From an uncultured Eubacteriales bacterium (GTDB lineage Bacteria > Bacillota > Clostridia > Oscillospirales > Oscillospiraceae): 64,000 bases of DNA. The stretch is from the NCBI GenBank assembly GCA_900316745.1, contig ONEB01000002.1, positions 30,194 through 94,193 on the forward strand. The letters are read 5' to 3'. The position numbers were made by a program, and so were the translations under genes. Within the stretch, counting starts at the first letter, position 1. Every line of letters starts with the position of its first letter. The notes below the pieces were generated by a model. It did not search any database. It saw only the letters and a list, made by a program, of their open reading frames with translations, and was not told the DNA's origin. Positions 24,766 through 32,233 of this stretch are shown here, piece by piece.

Positions 24766-25431
24766 TTACTGTGTATACGAGTTGTCAAAGACGTCGCCGA
24801 TGACCCAGACGCCGTCGATGCACAGAAGGTTCATCGTGTCCTGCCCCTGATCGCGCTCCTGATGGTCGCTGCCGATGACGGTCACGAGGATGCGCAGCAC
24901 ATAGCCCTCCGAGATCTCGGCTGCGGCAAAGCGGTCGCGCAGCGTGGTGCACAGCTGCTCCATCTCGGCGGTCTCCTCGAGCGGCTGCCCGCTCTCCCAG
25001 TCGATGGCGCCCTCGCGCTGGAGCTTTTCCAGATTCTCGCCGAAGAACGCGCTGTCATAGTCCAGCTGGTCGCGGTAGTGCGCGAGCGTCGCGTCGTCCA
25101 TGGGCTCGGCCTTCTCCACGGTGAAGTCAAACGTGCAGTCATAGCCGTAGACCGCGCGGTATTCGCCGAGCATGCGGTCGGTCATGATCTCGTCGGTCGT
25201 GATGCCGGTGCGGATCATCAGCTGCGCGATGCGTGTCAGCTCCTCGCCGCAGAAATCGCCGACCGCCGCCTGCACGGCGTCCGGCCACGCGGCGTCGGGA
25301 TTGTTCAGCAGCGCTTCAAACGCGAGCATCGGCGCTTCGTAGGCGCGCGCCTCGGGCTTGGCGGCGCAGCCGGCGAGCGAGAGCAGCATTGCCGCCAGAA
25401 GCAGCAGCGCGATGCGGGATCTGTGTTTCAT
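24766..25431 (-). CDS. Lipoprotein of unknown function
   Basis: 221 residues from ATG 25431, chosen because GGGAGGGG lies 10 nt upstream and it gives a lipoprotein signal (MKHRSRIALLLLAAMLLSLAGC), Cys22 lipidated. The frame remains open upstream but crosses the promoter. The mature part is acidic, mostly helical then a C-terminal strand region (YVLRILVTVIGSDH, MNLLCIDGVWVIGDVF), resembling the NTF2-like or DUF4878-type lipoproteins of clostridia. No catalytic motif. Function unknown; upstream of galE on the same strand with a 25-nt gap. Confidence 0.82.
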   Translation of the reverse strand: MKHRSRIALLLLAAMLLSLAGCAAKPEARAYEAPMLAFEALLNNPDAAWPDAVQAAVGDFCGEELTRIAQLMIRTGITTDEIMTDRMLGEYRAVYGYDCTFDFTVEKAEPMDDATLAHYRDQLDYDSAFFGENLEKLQREGAIDWESGQPLEETAEMEQLCTTLRDRFAAAEISEGYVLRILVTVIGSDHQERDQGQDTMNLLCIDGVWVIGDVFDNSYTQ

Positions 25432-25483
25432 GGTCGTTACCCCTCCCCGGGTTCGGTTGTTCTCGTTCTCTATTTTATATAAT

Positions 25484-25512
25484 AATATAGCATTGAATCG
25501 GCGCAACGTCAA
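25484..25512 (-). promoter_or_regulatory. promoter of the lipoprotein/galE unit
   Basis: Minus strand: TTGACG (25507-25512), 17 nt, TATATT (25484-25489), about 50 nt upstream of the lipoprotein ATG. Confidence 0.65.
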
Positions 25513-25603
25513 CGGGTGGGTTGGCGACAAAGCGGCTGCCGATCGGCGCTTTTTCTGCCCCGGGAGGCGCGCGCTGTGCTTTTTCGGACACCAAATCTTT
25601 TTA

Positions 25604-25650
25604 TTGACAACTTTTGAACACAGTCGTATAATGATTGTACAATAATCATA
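25604..25650 (+). promoter_or_regulatory. consensus promoter with overlapping operator, dehydratase operon
   Basis: TTGACA (25604-25609), 17 nt, TATAAT (25627-25632). Beginning inside the -10 box is the dyad ATGATT-GTACAAT-AATCAT (about 25631-25649), which would cover the transcription start and suggests a repressor. The only strong promoter in the 380-nt gap before the operon. Confidence 0.8.
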
Positions 25651-25659
25651 TTAAAATGT

Positions 25660-25800
25660 GATATTGTGGTTTTCTATTTGGAACTTTTGTCTGATTACGC
25701 GATCCCCTTTTGGAGCGCAACCGGAAAGGGGGCAATGGGGGCACCAGATCCGGACCGCGCCGTCAGACGCAGCGCAATACAGACCAGAATGAAGGAGGAA
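25660..25800 (+). promoter_or_regulatory. structured 5' leader of the dehydratase operon
   Basis: About 160 nt between the promoter and the first gene. An inner hairpin CCCCTTT (25704-25710) / AAAGGGG (25725-25731) is enclosed by GTCTGA (25689-25694) / TCAGAC (25763-25768), with G-rich unpaired stretches between. No uORF or T run was recognised. It does not match a riboswitch class I know. Confidence 0.45.
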
Positions 25801-25810
25801 CGCAAGAAAC

Positions 25811-27007
25811 ATGAGAGACTTAAAGCACCTGATCTACTTTGAAGACTTGCTGCAGACGGCCAACAACGAGCTGATCCAGAAGGCGAAGGAGAAGGGCGGC
25901 ATCGCGGTGGCGTACACCTGCGAGAACGTTCCCGAGCCCCTGCTGAACCTGGGCAAATGCTTCTCGATCCGTCTGCATGCGCCGCAGACCGGCTCGATGG
26001 ATATCGCCGCGTTCTACATGACGAACCTGCTCTGCGAGCCCAGCCGTGCCCTGCTGGAGCGCGCCATCGAGGGCGGCTTCAACTTCGCCGACTGCGTCAT
26101 CACGCCCGACGGCTGCACGATGATGAACCGTGCCGTCGAGAACATGGAGCTGCTGAAGACGATGGGCAAGGATAACCCCAACTTCTTCCATGAGTACATG
26201 GAGATCGCCTTCAAGAACACGCCCGCGGACGTCGATCTGAGCGTGCTGCAGTGCACGAACCACATCCTCACGCCGCTGCACGAGAAATACGGCGTCGACA
26301 TCTCCGACAAGGCCATCCGCAAGGCCGTCGAGAAGCACAACAAGATGGTCCGCGTGATCCGCGAGATCGGCGAGTTCCGCAAGGGTGACAAGCCGCGCAT
26401 CACGGGTTATGAGTTCCACGTTCTGTGTCTTGCCACTTATGTCTGCCCGGCGGATCTCGTGATGAAGAAGCTCGAGGAGACGCTCGAAGAGCTCAAGACC
26501 CGCGAGCCCGACGACAAGCCCTGGCGCTGCAAGGTTTTGCTCGTCGGCTCCGAGGTCGACGACAGCGGTCTCATCAAGCTCATCGAGGAGCAGGGCGCCA
26601 TGGTCGCGGCCGACCGCTTCTGCTTCGGCTCTCTCCCGGGACGCACCGAGATCGTCCTCAACGACGAGGAGGACGCCCTCACGCAGGTCTGCCGCCACTA
26701 CATCGAGCACTGCCAGTGCCCGCGCATGATGAACCAGGAAAAGGTCTACGGCCGCAAGCAGTATGTTGCCGACCTCGCCAAGGAATACGACGTCGACGGC
26801 ATCATCTACCAGCAGGTCAAGTTCTGCGATCCCTGGGCGTATGAGCGCGTGCTCGGCTCCCACATGCTCCAGGAGGATTACGGCTATCCCGTCCTGAGCG
26901 TTGACCGCCCCTACAACATCGCCTCCTCCTCCGGTCAGATGCGCACCCGCGTCCAGGCCTTCGTGGAGAGCATTGAGATCAAGAGAATCCAGAAAGGTGG
27001 GAAGTAA
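25811..27007 (+). CDS. 2-hydroxyacyl-CoA dehydratase family subunit (smaller)
   Basis: 398 residues; GGAGGAA upstream of the ATG. HgdB/FldC-like fold: N-terminal GGIAVAYTCENVPEPLLNLGKCFSIR with early cysteines, LLCEPSR, DCVITPDGCTMMNR (candidate [4Fe-4S] ligands), the middle WRCKVLLVGSEVDDSGLIKLIEEQGA domain, and a C-terminal VDGIIYQQVKFCDPWAYER followed by YPVLSVDRPYN, the usual end motif. Such dimers remove water from (R)-2-hydroxyacyl-CoA by a ketyl radical after ATP-driven electron injection by an HgdC-type activator. No activator gene is in the window; the substrate is unknown. Confidence 0.92.
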   Translation: MRDLKHLIYFEDLLQTANNELIQKAKEKGGIAVAYTCENVPEPLLNLGKCFSIRLHAPQTGSMDIAAFYMTNLLCEPSRALLERAIEGGFNFADCVITPDGCTMMNRAVENMELLKTMGKDNPNFFHEYMEIAFKNTPADVDLSVLQCTNHILTPLHEKYGVDISDKAIRKAVEKHNKMVRVIREIGEFRKGDKPRITGYEFHVLCLATYVCPADLVMKKLEETLEELKTREPDDKPWRCKVLLVGSEVDDSGLIKLIEEQGAMVAADRFCFGSLPGRTEIVLNDEEDALTQVCRHYIEHCQCPRMMNQEKVYGRKQYVADLAKEYDVDGIIYQQVKFCDPWAYERVLGSHMLQEDYGYPVLSVDRPYNIASSSGQMRTRVQAFVESIEIKRIQKGGK

Positions 27008-27009
27008 GC

Positions 27010-28620
27010 ATGGGAACGATGAAGACTGTTGAAAAGATCGTAAACCCCAGAGAGCGCGTCGGCGAAAAATCTCCGGGCAAGATCTATACCGACAAGCTGA
27101 AGGTCCGCAGCCGTCGTGAATGGCGCGGCTTCAGAGATACTTTCTACGATTATACCCGCTGGTGCTACCTGATGTTCGGCGTGCTGGGCAAGTTCATCAT
27201 GAACCCGCGCAACGTCAAGGGCTTCCTGCGCTATCGCTGGATGATGAGTTATCTCTTCGTGCCGCACGGCATGGATAAGTTCACCATCGGTCTGCGCGAC
27301 GAGGCGCTGCGCATCACGCATACGGCCATGAACTTCGTCATCGCGGACGTCACGCAGGCGATCTACAACTGCTTCCGCGGCGACCGCCGCGTCGGCAACG
27401 ACGTGAAGTACTCCAACGAGTGCGTCATCACCGACGAGAACTCCATGGTCACCTTCATGATGGGCTTTGACCGCGACGAGGTCCACACGATCCTCCGCGA
27501 GGTGCCCACGATGTTCGCCTCGAACATCTTCCACCAGTTCAACGTCATGCACTACCTCGACGTCGCCCAGCAGAACGGCATCGCCGGCGACGTCTGCCCG
27601 ATGCCCGAGGCCGAGGCCGGCATCTCCATGGACGACGATTTCTGCGTCCTCGGCTGCTGCGCCGTGCAGAACAACACCACCTGCGACGGCTCCCTCATGG
27701 GCAACGGCATCATCGCCAAGCGCCTCGAGCGCCAGTACGGCATCCCGACCTTCCAGCTGGCCACGCCGCTGCGTCACCAGGAGCCCGACGTCCTCGATTA
27801 TGCCGCCGAGCAGATCAAGGAAGCCATCGCCTTCGTCGAGGAGCACACCGGCGCGAAGTGGAACTGGGATATCTACTTTGACTGCGCCAAGCGCGTCAAC
27901 TACGCCACCAAGTGCCGCAACGCGCACCTGGAGATCAACTCCACGCCGTATCCGCAGTTCTTCGGCGCTGTCTTCTCCCTGTACAACGACACGAACTACA
28001 TGGGCAACTCCGGCCGCGATCCGCAGTTCGTGAAGATCGACAAGAAGCTCCTGGAGCTCGCCGAGAAGGGCTACCGCGAGAAGAGAATGTACGCCAAGGA
28101 GTATCGCCACCGCGCGGTCGTCTGGGGCGTGCAGCCGCAGTACGTCATCGACATGCTCTACTGGCTGCTCCAGTGCTGGGGCATCGTGCCGCTGACGGAC
28201 ATGCTCTCCATGATTCACTCCGGCATGATCGCCGAAGAGGACACCCCCGAAAACCGCGAGCAGGCCTACCGCGACATGGCGACGCTGAACATGGAAATGA
28301 TCATGCGCAACCACACCCACGGCGGCTACGACGTGCTCATCAACGATCTGTGGCGCACCTGCGAGAAGATGAACGCCGACATCGCCATGATGTGGGAGCA
28401 CATGTCCTGCAAGGCGCTCGTCGGCATGCACGGCATGTTCGAAGAGATGGGCCGCGAGCTCGGCATCCACGTCATGTGGGTCTGCCACGACCTGTGCGAT
28501 CCGCGCGTGTACACCCGCAACGCCATCCGCGGTCAGGTCAACGCCTATATGCGCACCGTCATGCGTGAGGAGCCGCTGGATCCGTCGCTCGAGAACCTGC
28601 CCGATGACGAGGCGTATTAA
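27010..28620 (+). CDS. 2-hydroxyacyl-CoA dehydratase family subunit (larger)
   Basis: 536 residues, about 100 longer than typical HgdA/FldB subunits; the excess includes an N-terminal basic region and the insertion FLRYRWMMSYLFVPHGMDKF. Cys-containing dehydratase motifs are visible: CPMPEAEAGISMDDDFCVLGCCAVQNNTTCDGSLMG split over two segments, the EHTGAKWNWDIYF motif common in this family, and the C-terminal HVMWVCHDLCDPR. Two nt after the first subunit, hence co-translated. With it, it should form the catalytic heterodimer carrying Fe-S clusters. It could also be a reductive relative (benzoyl-CoA reductase/double-cubane type). Confidence 0.9.
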   Translation: MGTMKTVEKIVNPRERVGEKSPGKIYTDKLKVRSRREWRGFRDTFYDYTRWCYLMFGVLGKFIMNPRNVKGFLRYRWMMSYLFVPHGMDKFTIGLRDEALRITHTAMNFVIADVTQAIYNCFRGDRRVGNDVKYSNECVITDENSMVTFMMGFDRDEVHTILREVPTMFASNIFHQFNVMHYLDVAQQNGIAGDVCPMPEAEAGISMDDDFCVLGCCAVQNNTTCDGSLMGNGIIAKRLERQYGIPTFQLATPLRHQEPDVLDYAAEQIKEAIAFVEEHTGAKWNWDIYFDCAKRVNYATKCRNAHLEINSTPYPQFFGAVFSLYNDTNYMGNSGRDPQFVKIDKKLLELAEKGYREKRMYAKEYRHRAVVWGVQPQYVIDMLYWLLQCWGIVPLTDMLSMIHSGMIAEEDTPENREQAYRDMATLNMEMIMRNHTHGGYDVLINDLWRTCEKMNADIAMMWEHMSCKALVGMHGMFEEMGRELGIHVMWVCHDLCDPRVYTRNAIRGQVNAYMRTVMREEPLDPSLENLPDDEAY

Positions 28621-28637
28621 GGAAGGAGAGAAACGAC

Positions 28638-28805
28638 ATGAAGAAGCTTGTGAAAATCCCTCTGATCGTCGCCGGCCTCGGCGCGGGCGCCTTCGTCGGC
28701 ACCTTCACGATGTATATGTTCAATTTAGATATGAAGCTGATGGCTGTGGTCGCGCCGCTGCTTGAAAAGTGGTACGACAGCAGAGATCATGAGTTCTATC
28801 TGTAA
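28638..28805 (+). CDS. 55-residue membrane peptide in the dehydratase operon
   Basis: GGAAGGAGAG is followed 8 nt later by an ATG. The product begins MKKLVKIPLIVAGLGAGAFV, has one membrane span (about 6-27) and a C-terminal WYDSRDHEFYL after an amphipathic stretch LMAVVAPLLEKW. It sits 17 nt after the larger subunit and ahead of the operon terminator, so it is a genuine third cistron. Function unknown; it might tether or assist the dehydratase. Confidence 0.7.
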   Translation: MKKLVKIPLIVAGLGAGAFVGTFTMYMFNLDMKLMAVVAPLLEKWYDSRDHEFYL

Positions 28806-28824
28806 ATCCATATCCGATCCAAAA

Positions 28825-28854
28825 AAACGCACCGTGGGAAACCACGGTGCGTTT
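28825..28854. terminator. terminator of the dehydratase operon
   Basis: AAACGCACCGTGG/CCACGGTGCGTTT around GAAA, preceded by an A run; 19 nt after the small cistron. Confidence 0.9.
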
Positions 28855-29004
28855 GCTGTCCGGAAAAAGCTTCGATCGCCCGGTCTAAACAGTGCCGTGG
28901 GACAGCGTGCGCATATTCTAAAATTTTTTGACTTTTGTTCATGAAACCGACACAAGTACGGACTAGAGTATGGAATAGAAAATCCATTAAAGGAGCGCAT
29001 ACCC

Positions 29005-30378
29005 ATGAAGGAAGAAGATTATCGTTCCGACGCGTCCGCGACGTCCGACGTGCACGAGACCATCATTGCCGAGGACGGCAGCTATCGCATCGTGCATCCG
29101 GAGAGCGGCAGCCGTTCCTATACCGACGCCCACTTCCGCACCGCGGAGGACGCCTCCGACGTACCGCCGCGCTACTATGAGCCGGAGGCGCCGCGCCGCC
29201 GAGAGAAAAAGACCGAAACCCCGAAGAAGCACGGCTTCGCGCGCATCGCGTGCCTTGCGCTGGTGTGCTCGCTGCTGGGCGGGCTCGTCGGCGCCGGCGC
29301 CGCCACGGTCGCAGCAGGCCGCGGCAGCCGCAGCGCCGAGACCACGGCGGAAACCACGCCCGCGCCGACCGTCACCACCGTGGCGGGCACGGCGGTGAAC
29401 ACGGCCTCGAGCTCCGGCAATCTCACCGCGGGCGAGATCTATTCGCTCGCCTGCCAGCAGGTCGTCGGCATCACGACCGAGGTCACCATGACGAACTATT
29501 TCGGTCAGACCAGCTCCTCCGCCGTCGCCGGCACGGGCTTCATCATCGCCGAGGACGGCTTCATCCTCACGAACAACCATGTCGTGGCCTACGCCGTGCA
29601 GGGCGGCTATGACGTCACGGTTATGACCTACGACGGCACGAAGTATGACGCCGAGATCGTCGGCGCCGACGAGGGCAACGACATCGCCGTGCTGAAGATC
29701 GACGCCACCGGGCTCAATCCCGTCACCTTTGCCGACAGCGATTCCATCGCCGTGGGCGATACGGTCTATGCCGTCGGCAACCCGCTCGGCGAGCTGGACT
29801 TCACGATGACGACGGGGCTTGTGAGCGCGCTCGACCGCACGATCACGGCAGATGAAAACTACGTACCGATCAACATGTTCCAGATCGACGCCGCCGTGAA
29901 CCCCGGCAACTCCGGCGGCCCGGTGTACAACGCCGCGGGTCAGGTCATCGGCGTCGTCACGGCGAAAAGCGCTGCCAGCGGCGTGGAGGGACTCGGCTTC
30001 GCCGTGCCCGCGAACGACGCGGTGAACATTGCAAACGAGCTCATGGAAAACGGCTTTGTCGTCAGCCGCGTGCAGCTCGGCATCACGACGCGCACCCTCT
30101 CGACCAGCGCCGCGCGGTACTACGGCCAGCAGGCGGGCGTGTATGTCGTGTCCGTCAACGAGGGCAGCTGCGCCGAAGCCGGCGGGCTGAAGCCCGGCGA
30201 TATCATCACCGCCGTCGCGGGCAAGGACACCGTCTCCTACGAGGCGCTGAAAACCGTCCTGCGCAGCTATGCGCCCGGCGACGAGGTGGAGCTCAAGATC
30301 TATCGCAACGACAAGGAGCACACCCTCACCGTCAAGCTCGACGCCGCCGACGAGACAAGCCCGAACAACCAGCGATGA
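29005..30378 (+). CDS. HtrA/DegP-like membrane-anchored serine protease with PDZ domain
   Basis: 457 residues. Cytosolic N-terminal ~80 residues, acidic and disordered, one membrane span (about 82-106, ACLALVCSLLGGLVGAGAA), a Thr/Ala-rich linker, then the trypsin-like domain. Triad: His192 in NNHVVAYA, Asp226 in GNDIAVLKID, Ser303 in NPGNSGGPVYN. The PDZ domain follows (about 365-445; GVYVVSVNEGSCAEAGGLKPGDII). It degrades misfolded exported proteins at the outer face of the membrane, as Bacillus HtrA/YvtA do. The ATG is preceded by AAAGGAG. A family 2 structured repeat follows the stop. Confidence 0.94.
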   Translation: MKEEDYRSDASATSDVHETIIAEDGSYRIVHPESGSRSYTDAHFRTAEDASDVPPRYYEPEAPRRREKKTETPKKHGFARIACLALVCSLLGGLVGAGAATVAAGRGSRSAETTAETTPAPTVTTVAGTAVNTASSSGNLTAGEIYSLACQQVVGITTEVTMTNYFGQTSSSAVAGTGFIIAEDGFILTNNHVVAYAVQGGYDVTVMTYDGTKYDAEIVGADEGNDIAVLKIDATGLNPVTFADSDSIAVGDTVYAVGNPLGELDFTMTTGLVSALDRTITADENYVPINMFQIDAAVNPGNSGGPVYNAAGQVIGVVTAKSAASGVEGLGFAVPANDAVNIANELMENGFVVSRVQLGITTRTLSTSAARYYGQQAGVYVVSVNEGSCAEAGGLKPGDIITAVAGKDTVSYEALKTVLRSYAPGDEVELKIYRNDKEHTLTVKLDAADETSPNNQR

Positions 30379-30385
30379 CATGCTT

Positions 30386-30569
30386 CACAGGAGAACGCTC
30401 AATCGCGTTCTCCTGTGAGTTTCTCGCGCTCCATCGCCTTCGCCTGCGGCTCAGTTGGTCGGCGCGAGGGCTCGCGGAGCTCGCCTTAGGGAGTTTTTGC
30501 CGCGGGAGACCCACGGCAAAAACGGATTGGATTTCATTTGCGGCGCGCACGCCGCAAACTCTGCGAGGC
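30386..30569 (+). repeat. Structured repeat family 2, copy D (3' of htrA)
   Basis: Sense to htrA: strong 13-bp hairpin (30386-30398/30405-30417), a GC-rich region with GCGAGC/GCTCGC-type pairing (30463-30484), hairpin 2 GTTTTTGCCG/CGGCAAAAAC (30493-30502/30514-30523), linker GGATTGGATTTCA, hairpin 1 TTTGCGGC/GCCGCAAA (30537-30544/30551-30558), and the conserved end AACTCTGCGAGGC (30557-30569) with a T run. The order and spacing equal copies C and E, while the hairpin sequences differ. Confidence 0.8.
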
Positions 30570-30576
30570 TTTTTTG

Positions 30577-30616
30577 AACACGATCTGCTTCCTTTCGGAA
30601 GCAGATCGTGTTTTTT
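30577..30616 (+). terminator. intrinsic terminator after repeat D
   Basis: 16-bp stem (30577-30592/30597-30612, loop TTTC) followed by T run. It ends the htrA transcript before the azlC promoter. Confidence 0.92.
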
Positions 30617-30617
30617 C

Positions 30618-30646
30618 TTGCATGTCAGGGAAAGAACAGGTATAAT
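30618..30646 (+). promoter_or_regulatory. promoter of azlCD
   Basis: TTGCAT (30618-30623), 17 nt, TATAAT (30641-30646), 30 nt before the azlC ATG. Confidence 0.7.
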
Positions 30647-30675
30647 AGCGGCATCCTTTTTTTGGCGGGTTTGGT

Positions 30676-31362
30676 ATGAAAACGACGTTTCGATATGCCC
30701 TTCGGCGCAGTCTGCCGATTTTGCTCGGCTTCGTCCCGCTGGGACTTGCCTACGGCGTGCTGATGCGCAGCGCGGGATACAATTTCCTCTGGTCGGGCGC
30801 GTGCAGCTTTTTCGTGCTCGCGGGCTCGCTGCAGTTTCTGATGGTGAGCTTTCTGACCGGCGCAATGCCGATCGCGACCGTGGCGGTCATGGCGCTGCTG
30901 CTCAACAGCCGCCACATCTTCTACGGGCTGCCGTTTCTGGAGAAATTCCGCGCTTTCGGCCCCTGGCGGTATTATCTCATTTTCGGGCTCAGCGACGAGG
31001 TGTTCTCGCAGCACTGCGACTACCGTCCGACGCCGGGCGTGGATGAAAAGTGGTCGTTCATTTTCTCGACCCTGCTCGTGCACGTCTACTGGGTGGTCAG
31101 CACCATCGCGGGCGGACTGCTCGGCGCGCTGATCCGGTTTGACACCACAGGCATCGACTTTTCACTCACAGCGCTTTTCATCGTGATCCTGCTGGATCAG
31201 ATGCACGGGGCGGACGTGCGCCTTCCGGCGGCGCTCGCGGCGGCGTCGGGCGTGGTGTGCATTCTCGTGTTCGGGGCGGCGAATTTCATCCTGCCCTCGC
31301 TCGTGATTACCTCGGCGGGGCTCATGCTGCTGCGCCCGCGGCTGGAAAGGGAGGCGGCGTGA
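30676..31362 (+). CDS. azlC: Branched-chain amino acid exporter large subunit AzlC
   Basis: 228 residues, six or seven membrane spans. Family motifs: the N-terminal PILLGFVPLGLAYGVLMRSAG, GSLQFLMVSFLTGA and LLLNSRHIFYGLPFLE, and the ANFILPSLVITSA end. AzlC with AzlD exports branched-chain amino acids or analogues. Its stop overlaps the azlD ATG (ATGA). Confidence 0.95.
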   Translation: MKTTFRYALRRSLPILLGFVPLGLAYGVLMRSAGYNFLWSGACSFFVLAGSLQFLMVSFLTGAMPIATVAVMALLLNSRHIFYGLPFLEKFRAFGPWRYYLIFGLSDEVFSQHCDYRPTPGVDEKWSFIFSTLLVHVYWVVSTIAGGLLGALIRFDTTGIDFSLTALFIVILLDQMHGADVRLPAALAAASGVVCILVFGAANFILPSLVITSAGLMLLRPRLEREAA

Positions 31363-31691
31363 TGGAGCTCAACGTCGGAAGAAGCATTTTGATCATCGCG
31401 GTCTGCGTGCTCTGTACGCTCCTGGAGCGGGCGCTGCCGTTTCTCGTGTTTCGCGGCCGGGAGGTGCCGGGCGCAGTGCGGTATCTCGGCGGCGTGCTGC
31501 CTATGGCGGTCATGGCGACGCTCGTGGTCTACTGCCTGCGCGACACGGCGTTTACGTCTCTTGCGGGCTTTGCGCCGCAGGCGATCGCGGTCGCGGTCGT
31601 TGTGGGGCTGCACCTGTGGCGGCGCAGCGCGCTCTTGAGCATCGTCGGCGGCACGGCGGTGTATATGGTATTGGTGCAGATGGTATTTTAA
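31362..31691 (+). CDS. azlD: Branched-chain amino acid exporter small subunit AzlD
   Basis: 109 residues from the ATG that overlaps the azlC stop; the frame is open upstream but inside azlC. Four predicted membrane spans; TLLERALPFLVF and YLGGVLPMAVMATLVVYCL are AzlD (COG1687-type) signatures. Small partner of AzlC. Followed by a terminator. Confidence 0.93.
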   Translation: MELNVGRSILIIAVCVLCTLLERALPFLVFRGREVPGAVRYLGGVLPMAVMATLVVYCLRDTAFTSLAGFAPQAIAVAVVVGLHLWRRSALLSIVGGTAVYMVLVQMVF

Positions 31692-31697
31692 CAAATG

Positions 31698-31728
31698 CGG
31701 CCGGCGCTTTTTAAGCGCCGGCCGTTTT
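31698..31728. terminator. terminator between azlD and the small exporter gene
   Basis: CGGCCGGCGCTT/AAGCGCCGGCCG with TTTT following; lies between convergent genes. Confidence 0.88.
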
Positions 31729-31732
31729 CGTA

Positions 31733-32215
31733 TCAGATCCCGAAGATCGTGAGCCCCACGACGTAGGTGAGGAACGTGATGATCGCGCCCGCGGTCAGAA
31801 CGCCGAGGGCGATGGCGGGGAAGGCGTCCTTGACGCGCATTTCGAGCATCGCCGCGATCAGCGCGCCCGTCCACGCGCCCGTGCCGGGCAGCGGGATCGC
31901 AACGAAGAGAAACAGCCCCCAGAACGCGTATTTCTTCACGGTGTCGGTCTTTGAGAGGGCGCGGTTTTCAAGCCGCGTCACGAGGCGGTCCAGCCCCGCG
32001 CTGATCGTGCGCAGCCAGGCGAAGATCTTTTTGATGAAGATGATGATGAACGGCACCGGCACGAGATTGCCGACGATGGCGACCGGGATCGCCTGCCAGA
32101 ACTCCAGCCCGCGCGCCACGCCGTAGGGGATCGCCCCGCGCAGCTCGATGACCGGAACCATCGAAATGAGAAACGTCTGTAATAGCTTGCCGAAAAGGCT
32201 GTTCCATAGATCCAA
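31733..32215 (-). CDS. Small multidrug export protein family (COG2426)
   Basis: 160 residues, four to five membrane segments. Motifs ISMVPVIELRGAIPYGVARG, NLVPVPFIIIFIKKI, KYAFWGLFLFVAIPLPGTGAW and TGALIAAMLEM are typical of PF06695. The family is named for drug export, but experimental support is thin. It lies 18 nt downstream of the flippase on the same strand and is likely co-transcribed with it. Confidence 0.9.
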   Translation of the reverse strand: MDLWNSLFGKLLQTFLISMVPVIELRGAIPYGVARGLEFWQAIPVAIVGNLVPVPFIIIFIKKIFAWLRTISAGLDRLVTRLENRALSKTDTVKKYAFWGLFLFVAIPLPGTGAWTGALIAAMLEMRVKDAFPAIALGVLTAGAIITFLTYVVGLTIFGI

Positions 32216-32233
32216 GGGAAGATACCTCCGAAA

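Noticed and set aside
25811-28805. Benzoyl-CoA reductase operon
   Set aside because: The subunits share the fold, but the four-gene bcrCBAD set and ferredoxin are absent, so only the wider dehydratase family call is supported.
30379-30616. CRISPR-like array in the hairpin-rich region after htrA
   Set aside because: The hairpins are not direct repeats with spacers; each has a different sequence. They form one structured repeat unit also found after galE and truA.
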